A DNA stretch of 64,000 bases from Bacteroides sp. MSB163. Lineage in GTDB: Bacteria; Bacteroidota; Bacteroidia; Bacteroidales; Bacteroidaceae. A model generated the notes under the pieces. That model made no database searches and had not been told where the DNA came from. It saw only the letters and a list, made by a program, of their open reading frames with translations. Every line of letters begins with the position of its first letter. Positions within the stretch are counted from its first letter, which is position 1. This document shows, in pieces, positions 1-8,003 of this stretch. Both the position numbers and the translations under genes were made by a program. The DNA is taken from contig NZ_CP143867.1 in assembly GCF_036416795.1 (NCBI RefSeq), forward strand, positions 6,130,001 to 6,194,000, in the 5' to 3' direction.

Positions 1-1
1 C

Positions 2-655
2 TATGCCACCCTGCAAGGTTCCCTCGACAAGAGCCTCCAGCAGAACTCCCAAGGCAACATCAACATCTCCAAACTGGTGGATGAGATTAACGCCTCCAAC
101 CGCTACATCAAGCAACTGGTGGACACCAAGAGCAAATCAGACTCACTGAACGTAGTGCTGACCAACAACCTCACCCGCTCCCTGAGCCGCGAAGAGCTAA
201 AAGAGGTGGATGTAAAGGTCTTGAAAGGCGTGGTTTACATCTCCTTGGCAGACAACATGCTATACAAGAGCGGCAGTTACGAAATCAACGAACGCGCCGG
301 TGAAACGTTGAGCAAAATTGCCAAGATTATCACCGATTACAAGGATTACGAAGTATTGGTAGAGGGTAACACGGACAATGTGCCCATCTCCCGCCCCAAC
401 ATCCGCAACAACTGGGACTTGAGCGCCCTGCGTGCCTCATCCGTAGTGCAAGCCTTGCAGAATCAATACGGCGTTGACCCCAAACGTCTTTCCGCTGCCG
501 GCCGTGGAGAATACAATCCCCTCACGGATAATGACACCGAACTGGGCAAGCAACGCAACCGCCGTACGCAAATTATCATCACTCCGAAGCTCGACCAGTT
601 CCTGGAACTGATAGACAAGGCGCCGGAAGCGGAAGGAGAAGAAAAAGCCGAATAA
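2..655 (+). CDS. OmpA-family protein, 5'-truncated by window edge
   Basis: Open reading frame entering from the left edge, so the true start is outside the window. The first visible Met (position 77) is probably internal because the same frame is open back to base 2 and encodes polar, coiled-coil-like residues. The C-terminal ~120 residues form an OmpA-like peptidoglycan-binding domain: a GNTDNVPI segment, then NWDLSALRASSVV, then a GRGEYNPL..N-RNRRTQI block. Such proteins tether the outer membrane or an envelope complex to the cell wall. The C-terminal tail is acidic (APEAEGEEKAE). The N-terminal anchor and cellular partner cannot be seen. Confidence 0.85.
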   Translation, partial: YATLQGSLDKSLQQNSQGNINISKLVDEINASNRYIKQLVDTKSKSDSLNVVLTNNLTRSLSREELKEVDVKVLKGVVYISLADNMLYKSGSYEINERAGETLSKIAKIITDYKDYEVLVEGNTDNVPISRPNIRNNWDLSALRASSVVQALQNQYGVDPKRLSAAGRGEYNPLTDNDTELGKQRNRRTQIIITPKLDQFLELIDKAPEAEGEEKAE

Positions 656-732
656 AGTAAATACTGCCTGCAATTACTTAACTCACAGGCAGAAACATAG
701 GGAAAAATTATAATCCCAAAAACAAACCTCAG

Positions 733-822
733 ACTGTCTCTGAATAGGAAGAAGCCCATCACTCTGTCATCCGGAGCAAAATAACGGCAAGTTGCTATTC
801 AGAGACAGTTTGCTTATTTTTT
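733..822 (+). terminator. Probable terminator after the OmpA-family gene
   Basis: A perfect 15-bp inverted repeat (ACTGTCTCTGAATAG at 733-747, its complement at 795-809) with a long 47-nt loop is followed by a T-rich run at 815-822. It lies between the OmpA-family gene and the malic enzyme promoter. The long loop lowers confidence; it could instead be a processed or structured intergenic element. Confidence 0.5.
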
Positions 823-898
823 CCTTCTATAAGCCCTAAATAAGTACAATTTAATAGTTTTTATCGCACACGCACTTACATTTTATCACATTTATTCC

Positions 899-906
899 TA
901 CCTTTG
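899..906 (+). promoter_or_regulatory. Bacteroides-type -7 box for malic enzyme
   Basis: TACCTTTG matches the Bacteroides sigma-ABfr -7 consensus TAnnTTTG exactly, 45 bp before the malic enzyme start. No clear TTTG -33 box is visible at the usual 19-21 bp spacing. Confidence 0.6.
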
Positions 907-950
907 CGCCCAAATTATAACTTTTAACTAACAACTCATAATCAACTACC

Positions 951-3239
951 ATGGCTAAGATAACCAAAGAAGCTGCCTTGCTGTATCATTCACAAGGCAA
1001 ACCAGGTAAGATAGAAGTAGTGCCCACCAAGCCCTACAGTACCCAAACCGACCTTTCACTTGCATACTCCCCCGGTGTGGCGGAGCCATGTCTTGAAATA
1101 GAAAAGAACCCGCAGGACGCATACAAATATACAGCGAAGGGTAATCTGGTAGCTGTAATTTCCAACGGTACCGCAGTGCTCGGTCTGGGCGACATAGGCG
1201 CGTTGAGCGGCAAACCCGTAATGGAAGGTAAAGGATTGCTTTTCAAGATTTACGCCGGCATCGACGTGTTCGACATCGAAGTGAACGAGAAAGACCCTGA
1301 AAAATTTATCCAGGCAGTCAAAGCCATCGCCCCTACCTTCGGTGGTATCAACCTGGAAGACATCAAAGCTCCCGAATGTTTCGAAATAGAACGCCGCCTG
1401 AAAGAAGAACTCGACATCCCCGTGATGCACGACGACCAACATGGAACGGCCATCATCTCCAGTGCCGGACTTGTGAACGCTTTGCAGGTAGCAGGCAAGA
1501 AGATTGAAGATGTAAAAATCGTAGTGAACGGTGCCGGTGCATCGGCTGTATCCTGTACGAAGCTGTACGTTTCGCTGGGTGCCCGCCTGGAAAACATCGT
1601 GATGGTGGATAGCAAAGGCGTAATCAGCAAGACACGTACTGACCTCAACGAACAGAAGCGTTACTTCGCCACCGACCGCACCGACATCCATACTCTTGAA
1701 GAAGCCATCAAAGGCGCAGACGTATTTTTGGGATTATCCAAAGGCAATGTACTGTCACAAGACATGGTACGCAGCATGGCCCCGTCTCCTATCGTTTTCG
1801 CACTCGCCAACCCGACACCGGAAATCTCTTACGAAGATGCCATGGCAGCCCGCCCCGATGTATTGATGGCAACCGGACGTTCAGACTATCCGAATCAGAT
1901 TAACAATGTAATCGGTTTCCCCTATATCTTCCGTGGCGCGCTCGACACGCAGGCAAAGGCCATCAACGAGGAAATGAAGATTGCCGCCGTACACGCCATC
2001 GCCAACCTGGCAAAACAGCCTGTGCCCGATGTTGTGAACGAGGCTTACCATGTAAACAACTTTAGTTTCGGCCCTGAATACTTCATCCCGAAACCGGTTG
2101 ACCCGCGCCTCATCACCGAAGTTTCCTGCGCCGTGGCACGTGCAGCTATGGAAAGCGGTGTAGCCCGCAAGAACATCGAGGACTGGGATGCTTACTGCGT
2201 ACAACTCCGCGAACTCATGGGTTACGAAAGCAAACTCACCCGCCAGCTTTACGACACCGCCCGCCGCAATCCGCAACGTGTGGTATTTGCCGAAGGTTCT
2301 CACCCCAATATGCTGAAAGCAGCCGTAGAAGCCAAAGCCGAAGGTATCTGCCATCCCATCGTTTTAGGTAACGACGAGACCATCGAAAAACTGGCAAAAG
2401 AACTCGACCTCAGTCTGGAAGGTATCGAAATTGTAAACCTGCGCCATCCGAATGAAGCAGCACGCCGCGAACGTTATGCCCGCATCCTTTCTGAAAAGCG
2501 TGCCCGCCAAGGTGCTACCTATGAGGAAGCCAACGACAAGATGTTCGAACGCAACTACTTCGGTATGATGATGGTGGAAACAGGCGATGCGGATGCATTC
2601 ATCACCGGTCTTTATACGAAGTACAGCAACACCATCAAGGTAGCCAAGGAAGTTATCGGCATACAACCGCAATACAAGCATTTCGGTACGATGCACATCC
2701 TGAACTCCAAGAAGGGAACGTATTTCCTTGCCGACACATTAATCAACCGTCACCCCAATGCCGAAACATTGATTGACATTGCCAAACTGTCAGAGCACAC
2801 CGTACGTTTCTTCAACCATACCCCGGTAATGGCCATGCTGAGCTATTCCAACTTCGGCGCTGACACCGAAGGTAGTCCGGTAAGCGTACACGAAGCCGTA
2901 GAGTACATGCAGCAGAACTATCCCGACCTCGCCATCGACGGTGAGATGCAGGTGAACTTTGCCATGGACCGCAAGATGCGCGACGCCAAATATCCTTTCA
3001 CCCGCTTGAAAGGCAAGGATGTGAACACCCTCGTATTCCCGAACCTGAGCTCTGCCAACTCCGCATACAAACTGTTGCAGGCTATGAATACGGAAATGGA
3101 ACTGATTGGTCCGATACAGATGGGCCTGAACAAACCTATCCACTTCACCGACTTCGAAAGTTCCGTGCGCGACATCGTAAATATCACCGCAGTAGCCGTT
3201 ATCGATGCTATCGTGGACAAAAAGAAAGCAGGTAAATGA
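951..3239 (+). CDS. maeB: NADP-dependent malic enzyme with phosphotransacetylase-like domain
   Basis: Oxidative decarboxylation of malate to pyruvate, producing NADPH in the cytoplasm. The 762-residue length is that of the large two-part (MaeB-type) malic enzymes. The N-terminal malic domain (about residues 1-150) has SLAYSPGVAEPC and a GDIGAL segment. The central NAD(P)-binding domain (about 160-400) holds the VVNGAGASAVSC dinucleotide loop and the HDDQHGTA metal/substrate motif. The C-terminal ~330 residues are phosphate acetyl/butyryltransferase-like (VVFAEGSHPNMLKAAVEAK); in related enzymes that part is regulatory and not known to be catalytic. The stop codon overlaps the start of a small membrane-peptide gene. 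NADPH supply fits the glutamate dehydrogenase gene immediately downstream. Confidence 0.95.
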   Translation: MAKITKEAALLYHSQGKPGKIEVVPTKPYSTQTDLSLAYSPGVAEPCLEIEKNPQDAYKYTAKGNLVAVISNGTAVLGLGDIGALSGKPVMEGKGLLFKIYAGIDVFDIEVNEKDPEKFIQAVKAIAPTFGGINLEDIKAPECFEIERRLKEELDIPVMHDDQHGTAIISSAGLVNALQVAGKKIEDVKIVVNGAGASAVSCTKLYVSLGARLENIVMVDSKGVISKTRTDLNEQKRYFATDRTDIHTLEEAIKGADVFLGLSKGNVLSQDMVRSMAPSPIVFALANPTPEISYEDAMAARPDVLMATGRSDYPNQINNVIGFPYIFRGALDTQAKAINEEMKIAAVHAIANLAKQPVPDVVNEAYHVNNFSFGPEYFIPKPVDPRLITEVSCAVARAAMESGVARKNIEDWDAYCVQLRELMGYESKLTRQLYDTARRNPQRVVFAEGSHPNMLKAAVEAKAEGICHPIVLGNDETIEKLAKELDLSLEGIEIVNLRHPNEAARRERYARILSEKRARQGATYEEANDKMFERNYFGMMMVETGDADAFITGLYTKYSNTIKVAKEVIGIQPQYKHFGTMHILNSKKGTYFLADTLINRHPNAETLIDIAKLSEHTVRFFNHTPVMAMLSYSNFGADTEGSPVSVHEAVEYMQQNYPDLAIDGEMQVNFAMDRKMRDAKYPFTRLKGKDVNTLVFPNLSSANSAYKLLQAMNTEMELIGPIQMGLNKPIHFTDFESSVRDIVNITAVAVIDAIVDKKKAGK

Positions 3240-3409
3240 GACGTCCGTTATCGAAATCACAAAGTGTTTGCATTGTGCTGCTTTGGGCAGCACTTTGCTA
3301 CATAGTTCTGACTACTGTCGAACGAATTGATGGCCCAGTCATCATGACGCTTATCATTTCGGCAGCGTTAGTGTTCATTCCGGTAATAAAATCATTAAAG
3401 AGAGGATAA
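3236..3409 (+). CDS. 57-residue two-helix membrane peptide coupled to malic enzyme
   Basis: A short frame starts with an ATGA overlap on the malic enzyme stop codon and runs 57 residues, beginning MRRPLSKSQSVCIVLLWAAL. It has two hydrophobic segments (about residues 10-26 and 36-51) separated by a polar turn (TTVERIDGP), and a basic C-terminus (KSLKRG), suggesting a two-pass inner-membrane peptide. The overlap implies translational coupling to maeB. A strong terminator begins 24 bp after its stop, so the gene sits inside the transcription unit. I do not recognise a named family. The chance that it is spurious is reduced by the overlap, the stop-to-terminator spacing and the clean two-helix pattern. 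Confidence 0.6.
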   Translation: MRRPLSKSQSVCIVLLWAALCYIVLTTVERIDGPVIMTLIISAALVFIPVIKSLKRG

Positions 3410-3432
3410 ATAATGTCTTTTTATTCCTTTTT

Positions 3433-3476
3433 GCGGTAGAAAACAATAAAAATGTTGTTTTCTACCGCATTTTCTT
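3433..3476 (+). terminator. Intrinsic terminator of the maeB unit
   Basis: Perfect 14-bp stem GCGGTAGAAAACAA (3433-3446) pairing with 3455-3468 around an 8-nt loop, followed by ATTTTCTTT. This is a textbook intrinsic terminator. Confidence 0.85.
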
Positions 3477-3485
3477 TATAAATTG

Positions 3486-3516
3486 TTTGTTTGTCTCATT
3501 TTTATGTGTACTTTTG
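3486..3516 (+). promoter_or_regulatory. Promoter of NADP-type glutamate dehydrogenase
   Basis: TTTG at 3486-3489 and TACTTTTG at 3509-3516 match the Bacteroides -33 and -7 boxes with 19-bp spacing. The start codon is ~150 bp downstream, so the transcript would carry a long leader that includes a repeat-rich segment. Confidence 0.7.
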
Positions 3517-3539
3517 CAACCGCAACAGAGAAAAAGGGA

Positions 3540-3655
3540 AACGAGATACGAGGAAACAAGTTACAAGGAATTCCCTGCGGCAGCGCAAATGCCTTATCAA
3601 CTGAACCCCTCGTCAACTTGTCAACTGAACTCTCGTCAACTGAAAAATAACCAAT
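3540..3655 (+). repeat. Tandem-word intergenic repeat in the gdhA leader
   Basis: The left side is built from variants of ACGAG/ACAAG words and the right side from repeated CTCGTCAACT and TTGTCAACTGAAC words, around a centre CCTGCGGCAGCGCAAATGCC. The arms are only partly complementary. The centre resembles the core shared by other intergenic elements here (about 12.8, 19.4, 20.1, 30.0, 31.7 and 44.3 kb). It lies inside the predicted 5' untranslated region of gdhA. Confidence 0.5.
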
Positions 3656-3669
3656 AAAAGAAATAGATT

Positions 3670-5007
3670 ATGAACGCAGCTAAGGTATTAGAAGATTTGA
3701 AGAGACGGTTCCCCAACGAACCAGAGTATCATCAGGCAGTGGAAGAAGTACTTTCTACAATTGAAGAAGAGTACAACAAACACCCGGAGTTTGACAAAGT
3801 CAATCTGATTGAACGTCTTTGCATCCCCGATCGTGTTTACCAGTTCCGCGTGACTTGGATGGACGATAAGGGTAACATTCAGACCAACATGGGTTACCGC
3901 GTTCAACACAACAACGCTATCGGCCCGTACAAAGGTGGTATCCGTTTCCACGCTTCTGTAAACCTTTCAATCCTGAAATTCCTTGCTTTCGAGCAGACTT
4001 TCAAAAACTCACTGACTACGCTGCCTATGGGTGGTGGTAAAGGTGGTTCCGACTTCTCTCCGCGCGGTAAATCCAATGCCGAAGTAATGCGTTTCGTACA
4101 AGCATTCATGCTGGAACTGTGGCGTCACATTGGTCCTGAAACTGACGTACCTGCCGGTGATATCGGTGTAGGTGGTCGTGAAGTAGGTTTCATGTTCGGT
4201 ATGTACAAGAAGCTGACTCGTGAGTTCACCGGTACATTTACCGGTAAAGGCCGTGAGTTCGGTGGTTCACTGATTCGTCCGGAAGCTACCGGTTACGGTA
4301 ACATCTACTTCCTGATGGAAATGCTGAAGAAGCAAGGTACCGACTTGAAAGGCAAGACTTGTCTGATTTCAGGTTCCGGTAACGTAGCTCAATATACTGC
4401 TGAAAAAGTTCTCGAACTGGGTGGTAAAGTTCTGACAATGTCCGACTCTGACGGTTACGTTTACGACCCGGCAGGTATCGACCGCGAGAAACTGGATTAC
4501 ATCATGGAATTGAAAAACCTCTACCGTGGACGTATCCGCGAATATGCAGAGCAATATCCGGGTGTTAAGTATGTAGAAGGAGCTAAACCTTGGGGTGAAA
4601 AAGCTGACATCGCTCTGCCTTCTGCAACTCAGAACGAACTGAACGGCGATCACGCTCGCCAGTTAGTAGCAAACGGCTGTATAGCTGTTTCCGAAGGTGC
4701 TAACATGCCTTCTACTCCGGAAGCTATCAAAGTATTCCAGGATGCCAAAATTCTGTATGCCCCGGGTAAGGCTGCCAATGCAGGTGGTGTATCAGTATCC
4801 GGCCTCGAAATGACTCAGAATTCTATCAAACTGAGCTGGAGCTCTGAAGAGGTAGACGAGAAACTGAAGAGCATCATGAAGAACATTCACGAAGCCTGCG
4901 TACAGTATGGTACAGAAGCTGACGGTTATGTGAACTATGTGAAGGGTGCTAACGTTGCCGGATTCATGAAGGTGGCGAAAGCTATGATGGCACAAGGTAT
5001 CGTGTAA
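3670..5007 (+). CDS. gdhA: NADP-specific glutamate dehydrogenase
   Basis: Reductive amination of 2-oxoglutarate with ammonium, the main ammonium-assimilation route in gut Bacteroides. The 445-residue length fits the hexameric bacterial enzyme. The catalytic lysine region PMGGGKGGSDFSPRGKS is intact. The dinucleotide-binding turn reads SGSGNVAQYTAEKVLELGGK and continues MSDSDG, which resembles NADP-specific enzymes such as E. coli GdhA. A second 445-residue paralogue lies at 30.2-31.5 kb with a different cofactor signature. The gene has its own promoter and terminator and follows NADPH-producing malic enzyme. Confidence 0.95.
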   Translation: MNAAKVLEDLKRRFPNEPEYHQAVEEVLSTIEEEYNKHPEFDKVNLIERLCIPDRVYQFRVTWMDDKGNIQTNMGYRVQHNNAIGPYKGGIRFHASVNLSILKFLAFEQTFKNSLTTLPMGGGKGGSDFSPRGKSNAEVMRFVQAFMLELWRHIGPETDVPAGDIGVGGREVGFMFGMYKKLTREFTGTFTGKGREFGGSLIRPEATGYGNIYFLMEMLKKQGTDLKGKTCLISGSGNVAQYTAEKVLELGGKVLTMSDSDGYVYDPAGIDREKLDYIMELKNLYRGRIREYAEQYPGVKYVEGAKPWGEKADIALPSATQNELNGDHARQLVANGCIAVSEGANMPSTPEAIKVFQDAKILYAPGKAANAGGVSVSGLEMTQNSIKLSWSSEEVDEKLKSIMKNIHEACVQYGTEADGYVNYVKGANVAGFMKVAKAMMAQGIV

Positions 5008-5033
5008 AGAAAGCTATAGTTGTTATATATGAG

Positions 5034-5072
5034 AATCCCCTTTGCACCCGGTGTGAAGGGGATTTTCTTTTT
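5034..5072 (+). terminator. Intrinsic terminator of gdhA
   Basis: Hairpin AATCCCCTT... / ...AAGGGGATT (5034-5064) with additional GCAC/GTGT pairing near the loop, followed by TTCTTTTTC. It lies 27 bp after the gdhA stop. Confidence 0.85.
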
Positions 5073-5175
5073 CTCAGACACCTATGAGTGCTATTATATA
5101 AAAAGACCAACTTTTGCATGCTTTTCCAAAGAAAATCTCTATTTTTTCAATTATAGCTTTATTCCTTAATTTATT

Positions 5176-5394
5176 ATGCCAGTAACAGAAGAAGAATTAA
5201 AAACTATATTTGCATCCTCATGCATTGAGTCCGCCGCCCGTGCAATGGGATGTCCGGCATCAGAAATGTATTTGCGCATGAAGCGCATCAATCTGATTGA
5301 AAACTATATTTGGGAGTTTTAGGATGTACTTCACACCCAAAGCCGGGAATATGTAACAGAAGATATCCTGAAAACATTGAATATTTGGGAATAG
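5176..5394 (+). pseudogene. DUF3791-like small gene broken by one in-frame amber codon
   Basis: Reading from ATG 5176 gives 48 residues (MPVTEEELKTIFASSCIESA... NYIWEF), then TAG at 5320-5322, and then in the same frame DVLHTQSREYVTEDILKTLN and IWE to a second stop at 5392-5394. The two parts together have the length (~72 residues) and the characteristic Y-[DE]-V-L-H-T-Q-S block of DUF3791 proteins. The amber codon falls where that family usually has tyrosine (TAT/TAC), so one base change explains it. A sequencing error is possible. DUF3791 proteins are often found beside DUF3990 genes in Bacteroides; no such partner is seen here. Confidence 0.65.
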
Positions 5395-5409
5395 TAGTTA
5401 TATATAGAA

Positions 5410-6363
5410 TCAAAGAGCTTGCAATGCAACAGAAACTAATTCTATGTATTTATGTAACTGACTCTCTATCTTCTTCTTTCTTGCTTCAGAACCTTCGATA
5501 GTCAATGCCACATCATATACCCTTCTTACATATTGTATCAATTTTACGCATTCATGATACTCTCCGTATACATACGACAAGTCTACTTTAATAAGATTTT
5601 CCTCACACTCTGTAAGCAAACTATTTTTGTCCGGATTCCGCATCCTCTCTATTGCCTCAATGCCTGCCTTGATACTGCTCTTTGTTCCTATTACCTTAAT
5701 GCGCTTATTTAATTCCAATTTATACGGCCCATCATCAACATTCGACACAGCATCCAAAGCATCTTGCAAAAGTTCATTAACAACATCATAATTTCCCATA
5801 TCATATTGTATTTCAAGTTCTTTCAACTTAGACTCTGTAACTGAAACTTGCATTTTGTCCATTGGGATAATAGATGCATCCAACATATTACAATCCATTT
5901 TAGTTATCAGCTTTTTATAACGCAAAAGCAGACTCTCCTTATATTTAATGATATCATCCGTATCAGGAATACGCTGAAATATACTATTTACCTCTTGGAA
6001 AAGAGAAGCACATTTTTCAGGCTTCTCCTCTTTTATGAGCTTTGCAATATCAGACATTATTTCATCAGCGTGCCGCAGCAACATTCTATTATCGGGGACT
6101 AACGTCTTTGAGAAAGTTGCCCTATAAGCATCAAGCACTTTATCGGTCAAAGAAGGCAGACTATCATCATACTCCTGCTTACTGGTGACATGCCAACCAG
6201 CACACGAACGGCAATAATAACTCCGGTTAGGAGCATGGCCACTGCACGCCTCTATCTCTTCATGATTGAATTTAATAAAATTATCCGCTTTTGACTCTGA
6301 CTCAAATAGTGTTTTGTATCTATTGCAATCACGACAAAATATCCTGTTTCTTTTGGGTTTCAT
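5410..6363 (-). CDS. Unrecognised protein with N-terminal zinc-ribbon motif
   Basis: Encodes 317 residues. The N-terminal ~65 residues contain two CxxC pairs (FCRDCNR and YYCRSCAGWHVTS), with a further Cys and His between them, suggesting a zinc-ribbon module. The rest is charged and helical, with heptad-like Leu/Ile spacing and no membrane segment or signal peptide. The start Met 6363 (MKPKRNRIFCRD) is supported by a consensus leftward -7 box 89 bp upstream. It is divergent from the HU-like gene at 6807, and the 22-bp repeat array lies between them. I cannot name a family; nucleic-acid binding is a guess based only on the ribbon. Confidence 0.75.
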   Translation of the reverse strand: MKPKRNRIFCRDCNRYKTLFESESKADNFIKFNHEEIEACSGHAPNRSYYCRSCAGWHVTSKQEYDDSLPSLTDKVLDAYRATFSKTLVPDNRMLLRHADEIMSDIAKLIKEEKPEKCASLFQEVNSIFQRIPDTDDIIKYKESLLLRYKKLITKMDCNMLDASIIPMDKMQVSVTESKLKELEIQYDMGNYDVVNELLQDALDAVSNVDDGPYKLELNKRIKVIGTKSSIKAGIEAIERMRNPDKNSLLTECEENLIKVDLSYVYGEYHECVKLIQYVRRVYDVALTIEGSEARKKKIESQLHKYIELVSVALQAL

Positions 6364-6451
6364 GCACTCACTTGGTTTATTACCTTTTTCTCATTTTCGG
6401 TTTGACAAATTATAGCAAATGTTGTTATAAGCGTGTTTAAATAATCTTTTG

Positions 6452-6459
6452 CAAAAGTA
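6452..6459 (-). promoter_or_regulatory. Leftward -7 box for the zinc-ribbon gene
   Basis: CAAAAGTA on the plus strand reads TACTTTTG on the minus strand, an exact TAnnTTTG match, upstream of the 6363 start. No convincing -33 box was found. Confidence 0.55.
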
Positions 6460-6533
6460 AACAAAATAAACCAGAAAACAGAAGAAAGCGTAGTAAATCT
6501 GGCCAGCAAGAGCCAAGCCTTGATGCCTTAATA

Positions 6534-6775
6534 AAACTAATATCATCCTTACTAAAAACTAATCCCTGCACCGCAAGAAACTAATAATTCGTTGCCTAAA
6601 AATTATTTATACATCAACTGTTGTAAGAAAATTCTATAATTATTGTAAGAAAATAGAACAATTATTGTAAGAAACTACTATATTTGTAGTAAGAATACTT
6701 TTTTGTATCTGAGATATTAGTTTGTAGCACATCCGACATTAGTTTCTTGCGGTTCCGATGCCAGTTTGTTTCTAC
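6534..6775. promoter_or_regulatory. Array of eleven 22-bp phased units upstream of HU-like gene
   Basis: Read in 22-bp steps from 6534, the sequence falls into three families. AAACTAAT starts units at 6534, 6556 and 6578 (a degenerate AAATTATT at 6600). TGTAAGAAA starts units at 6622, 6644 and 6666 (AGTAAGAAT at 6688). ATTAGTTT lies at 6716 and 6738, with GCCAGTTT at 6760. ATTAGTTT is the reverse complement of AAACTAAT, and the six outer sites are mirror-symmetric about 6650.5. A 22-bp period is about two helical turns, so all sites face the same side of the DNA. It occupies most of the 443-bp gap between divergent genes. Confidence 0.8.
6679..6686 (+). promoter_or_regulatory. Possible -7 box inside the 22-bp array
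   Basis: TATATTTG fits TAnnTTTG exactly and points towards the HU-like gene at 6807. It lies in the third TGTAAGAAA unit, so protein binding to the array would cover it. No clear -33 box is present. Confidence 0.4.
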
Positions 6776-6806
6776 GGAAGTATAAACCTCTTAAAACAAT
6801 GTATAT

Positions 6807-7421
6807 ATGAGTACTTTTTATGACCTCTACGAAACACCGGACCCCAGTGGCGAAGGTAAGAAGAAACCACTGCACGCACGTGTACACTCCAAAGGTACCA
6901 TTACAGCAAAAGAATTTCAGGAACGGGTGATGAAAGAGCAACATATGCCACACGCTATGATAGTAGGCATCATGCAAGCCATCAGCAATGCGCTGGGCGA
7001 CTGGCTTGCCGAAGGCTACAATGTGGAATTTGACGAGTTGGGCTATTTCAGCACTACACTGAAATGCACGCGACCCGCCATGAACAAAAAAGACATCCGT
7101 GCCGAATCCGTACGGTTCGAAACGGTAAAGTTCCGTCCAAGCAAAGAATTTAAAAAATACGTGAGGCATCAAATGCATTTGGAAAGGCTGGACAAGAAGA
7201 TGGCGACAAAGAAACCGGCAGTAGCCCCGGAAAAAAGAAAAGAAATGATGCTGAAATTCCTGGAAGCAAACATCTGCATCACACGCACCGAGTACTCCCG
7301 CCTGACGAATGTAACGGACCGCCGCGCCAGTAGTGATTTACAAGAATATCTGGCAGAAGGCATTATTCGCAAACGGGGCGGAGGACGTTCAGTGGTTTAT
7401 ATAAAGAGGAATCAAGAATAA
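6807..7421 (+). CDS. HU-family DNA-binding protein with C-terminal winged-helix-like region
   Basis: 204 residues. The N-terminal ~125 residues follow the Bacteroidetes HU/HIG pattern: a Lys-rich start (GKKKPLHARVHSKGTITAKEF), a helical dimerisation region, then FDELGYFSTTLKCTRPA and ESVRFETVKFRPSKEFKK. After a linker (MATKKPAVAPEKRKE) the C-terminal ~60 residues look like a small winged helix (ICITRTEYSRLTNVTDRRAS, then GIIRKRGGGRSVVYI). It probably binds and bends DNA, perhaps as a specific regulator. The start lies only 31 bp after the 22-bp phased array, which makes autoregulation an attractive inference. Confidence 0.8.
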   Translation: MSTFYDLYETPDPSGEGKKKPLHARVHSKGTITAKEFQERVMKEQHMPHAMIVGIMQAISNALGDWLAEGYNVEFDELGYFSTTLKCTRPAMNKKDIRAESVRFETVKFRPSKEFKKYVRHQMHLERLDKKMATKKPAVAPEKRKEMMLKFLEANICITRTEYSRLTNVTDRRASSDLQEYLAEGIIRKRGGGRSVVYIKRNQE

Positions 7422-7433
7422 GCCATACTCCTT

Positions 7434-8003
7434 TCAGCGGGAAAACGCAGAAAGCAATGCCTCGAAAACCGCAGGATGGAGGAAGTAACGAATATCTTTC
7501 CCTTCCTCCATCGCCCGGCGAATAAAGGTAGAGCTAATCTCGAAAGTAGGCGAAGAAACTACTTTTACATTCTCCGGAAGGGAATCGGAAGAAACCGGAT
7601 AACCGGGACGAGGATACACAAGAATATGGTTTTCGGCAAGAATACGCTCCGACTGATACCAACAGGGAAAGAGTGCCCAGTTATCCGAACCGATAATCAA
7701 ATGAAATTCCCGATCGGGATAGGTTTCTTTCAGTTTATCCAATGTATGGATGGTATAGGACGGACGGGGCAGATTAAACTCAATATCAGAAGCTTTAAAC
7801 TTGGGATACGCCTCAATGGCAAGTTGAACTAACTTCAAACGGAAGGTATCATCCATCAATTCATCTTCTTCCTTCAACGGATTATGAGGGGTTACGAGAA
7901 ACCACACTTCATCCAGCCCTTCATATTCGCAAAGATAATTGGCAAGGGCAAGATGTCCGATGTGTACCGGATTGAAGGAGCCACTGAAGATACCCGTTTT
8001 CAT
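7434..8003 (-). CDS. nadD: Nicotinate-nucleotide adenylyltransferase
   Basis: Transfers AMP from ATP to nicotinate mononucleotide in NAD synthesis. From Met 8003 the product is 189 residues and begins MKTGIFSGSFNPVHIGHLAL, with the nucleotidyltransferase HxGH signature. The C-terminal SSTFIRRAMEEGKDIRYFLH block is the ISSTxIR motif. An upstream in-frame Met exists at 8090 but would add 29 residues before the conserved first strand, so 8003 is preferred. The start overlaps by 4 bp the stop of the small membrane gene upstream, indicating an operon with gmk and yicC. Confidence 0.93.
   Translation of the reverse strand: MKTGIFSGSFNPVHIGHLALANYLCEYEGLDEVWFLVTPHNPLKEEDELMDDTFRLKLVQLAIEAYPKFKASDIEFNLPRPSYTIHTLDKLKETYPDREFHLIIGSDNWALFPCWYQSERILAENHILVYPRPGYPVSSDSLPENVKVVSSPTFEISSTFIRRAMEEGKDIRYFLHPAVFEALLSAFSR

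Noticed and set aside
5310..5501. 63-residue plus-strand frame
   Set aside because: It is out of frame with the DUF3791 remnant and overlaps the end of the zinc-ribbon gene.
6534..6775. CRISPR-like array
   Set aside because: The 22-bp units share only 5-9 bases, fall into three different families including inverted ones, and there is no full-length repeat/spacer alternation or cas gene.
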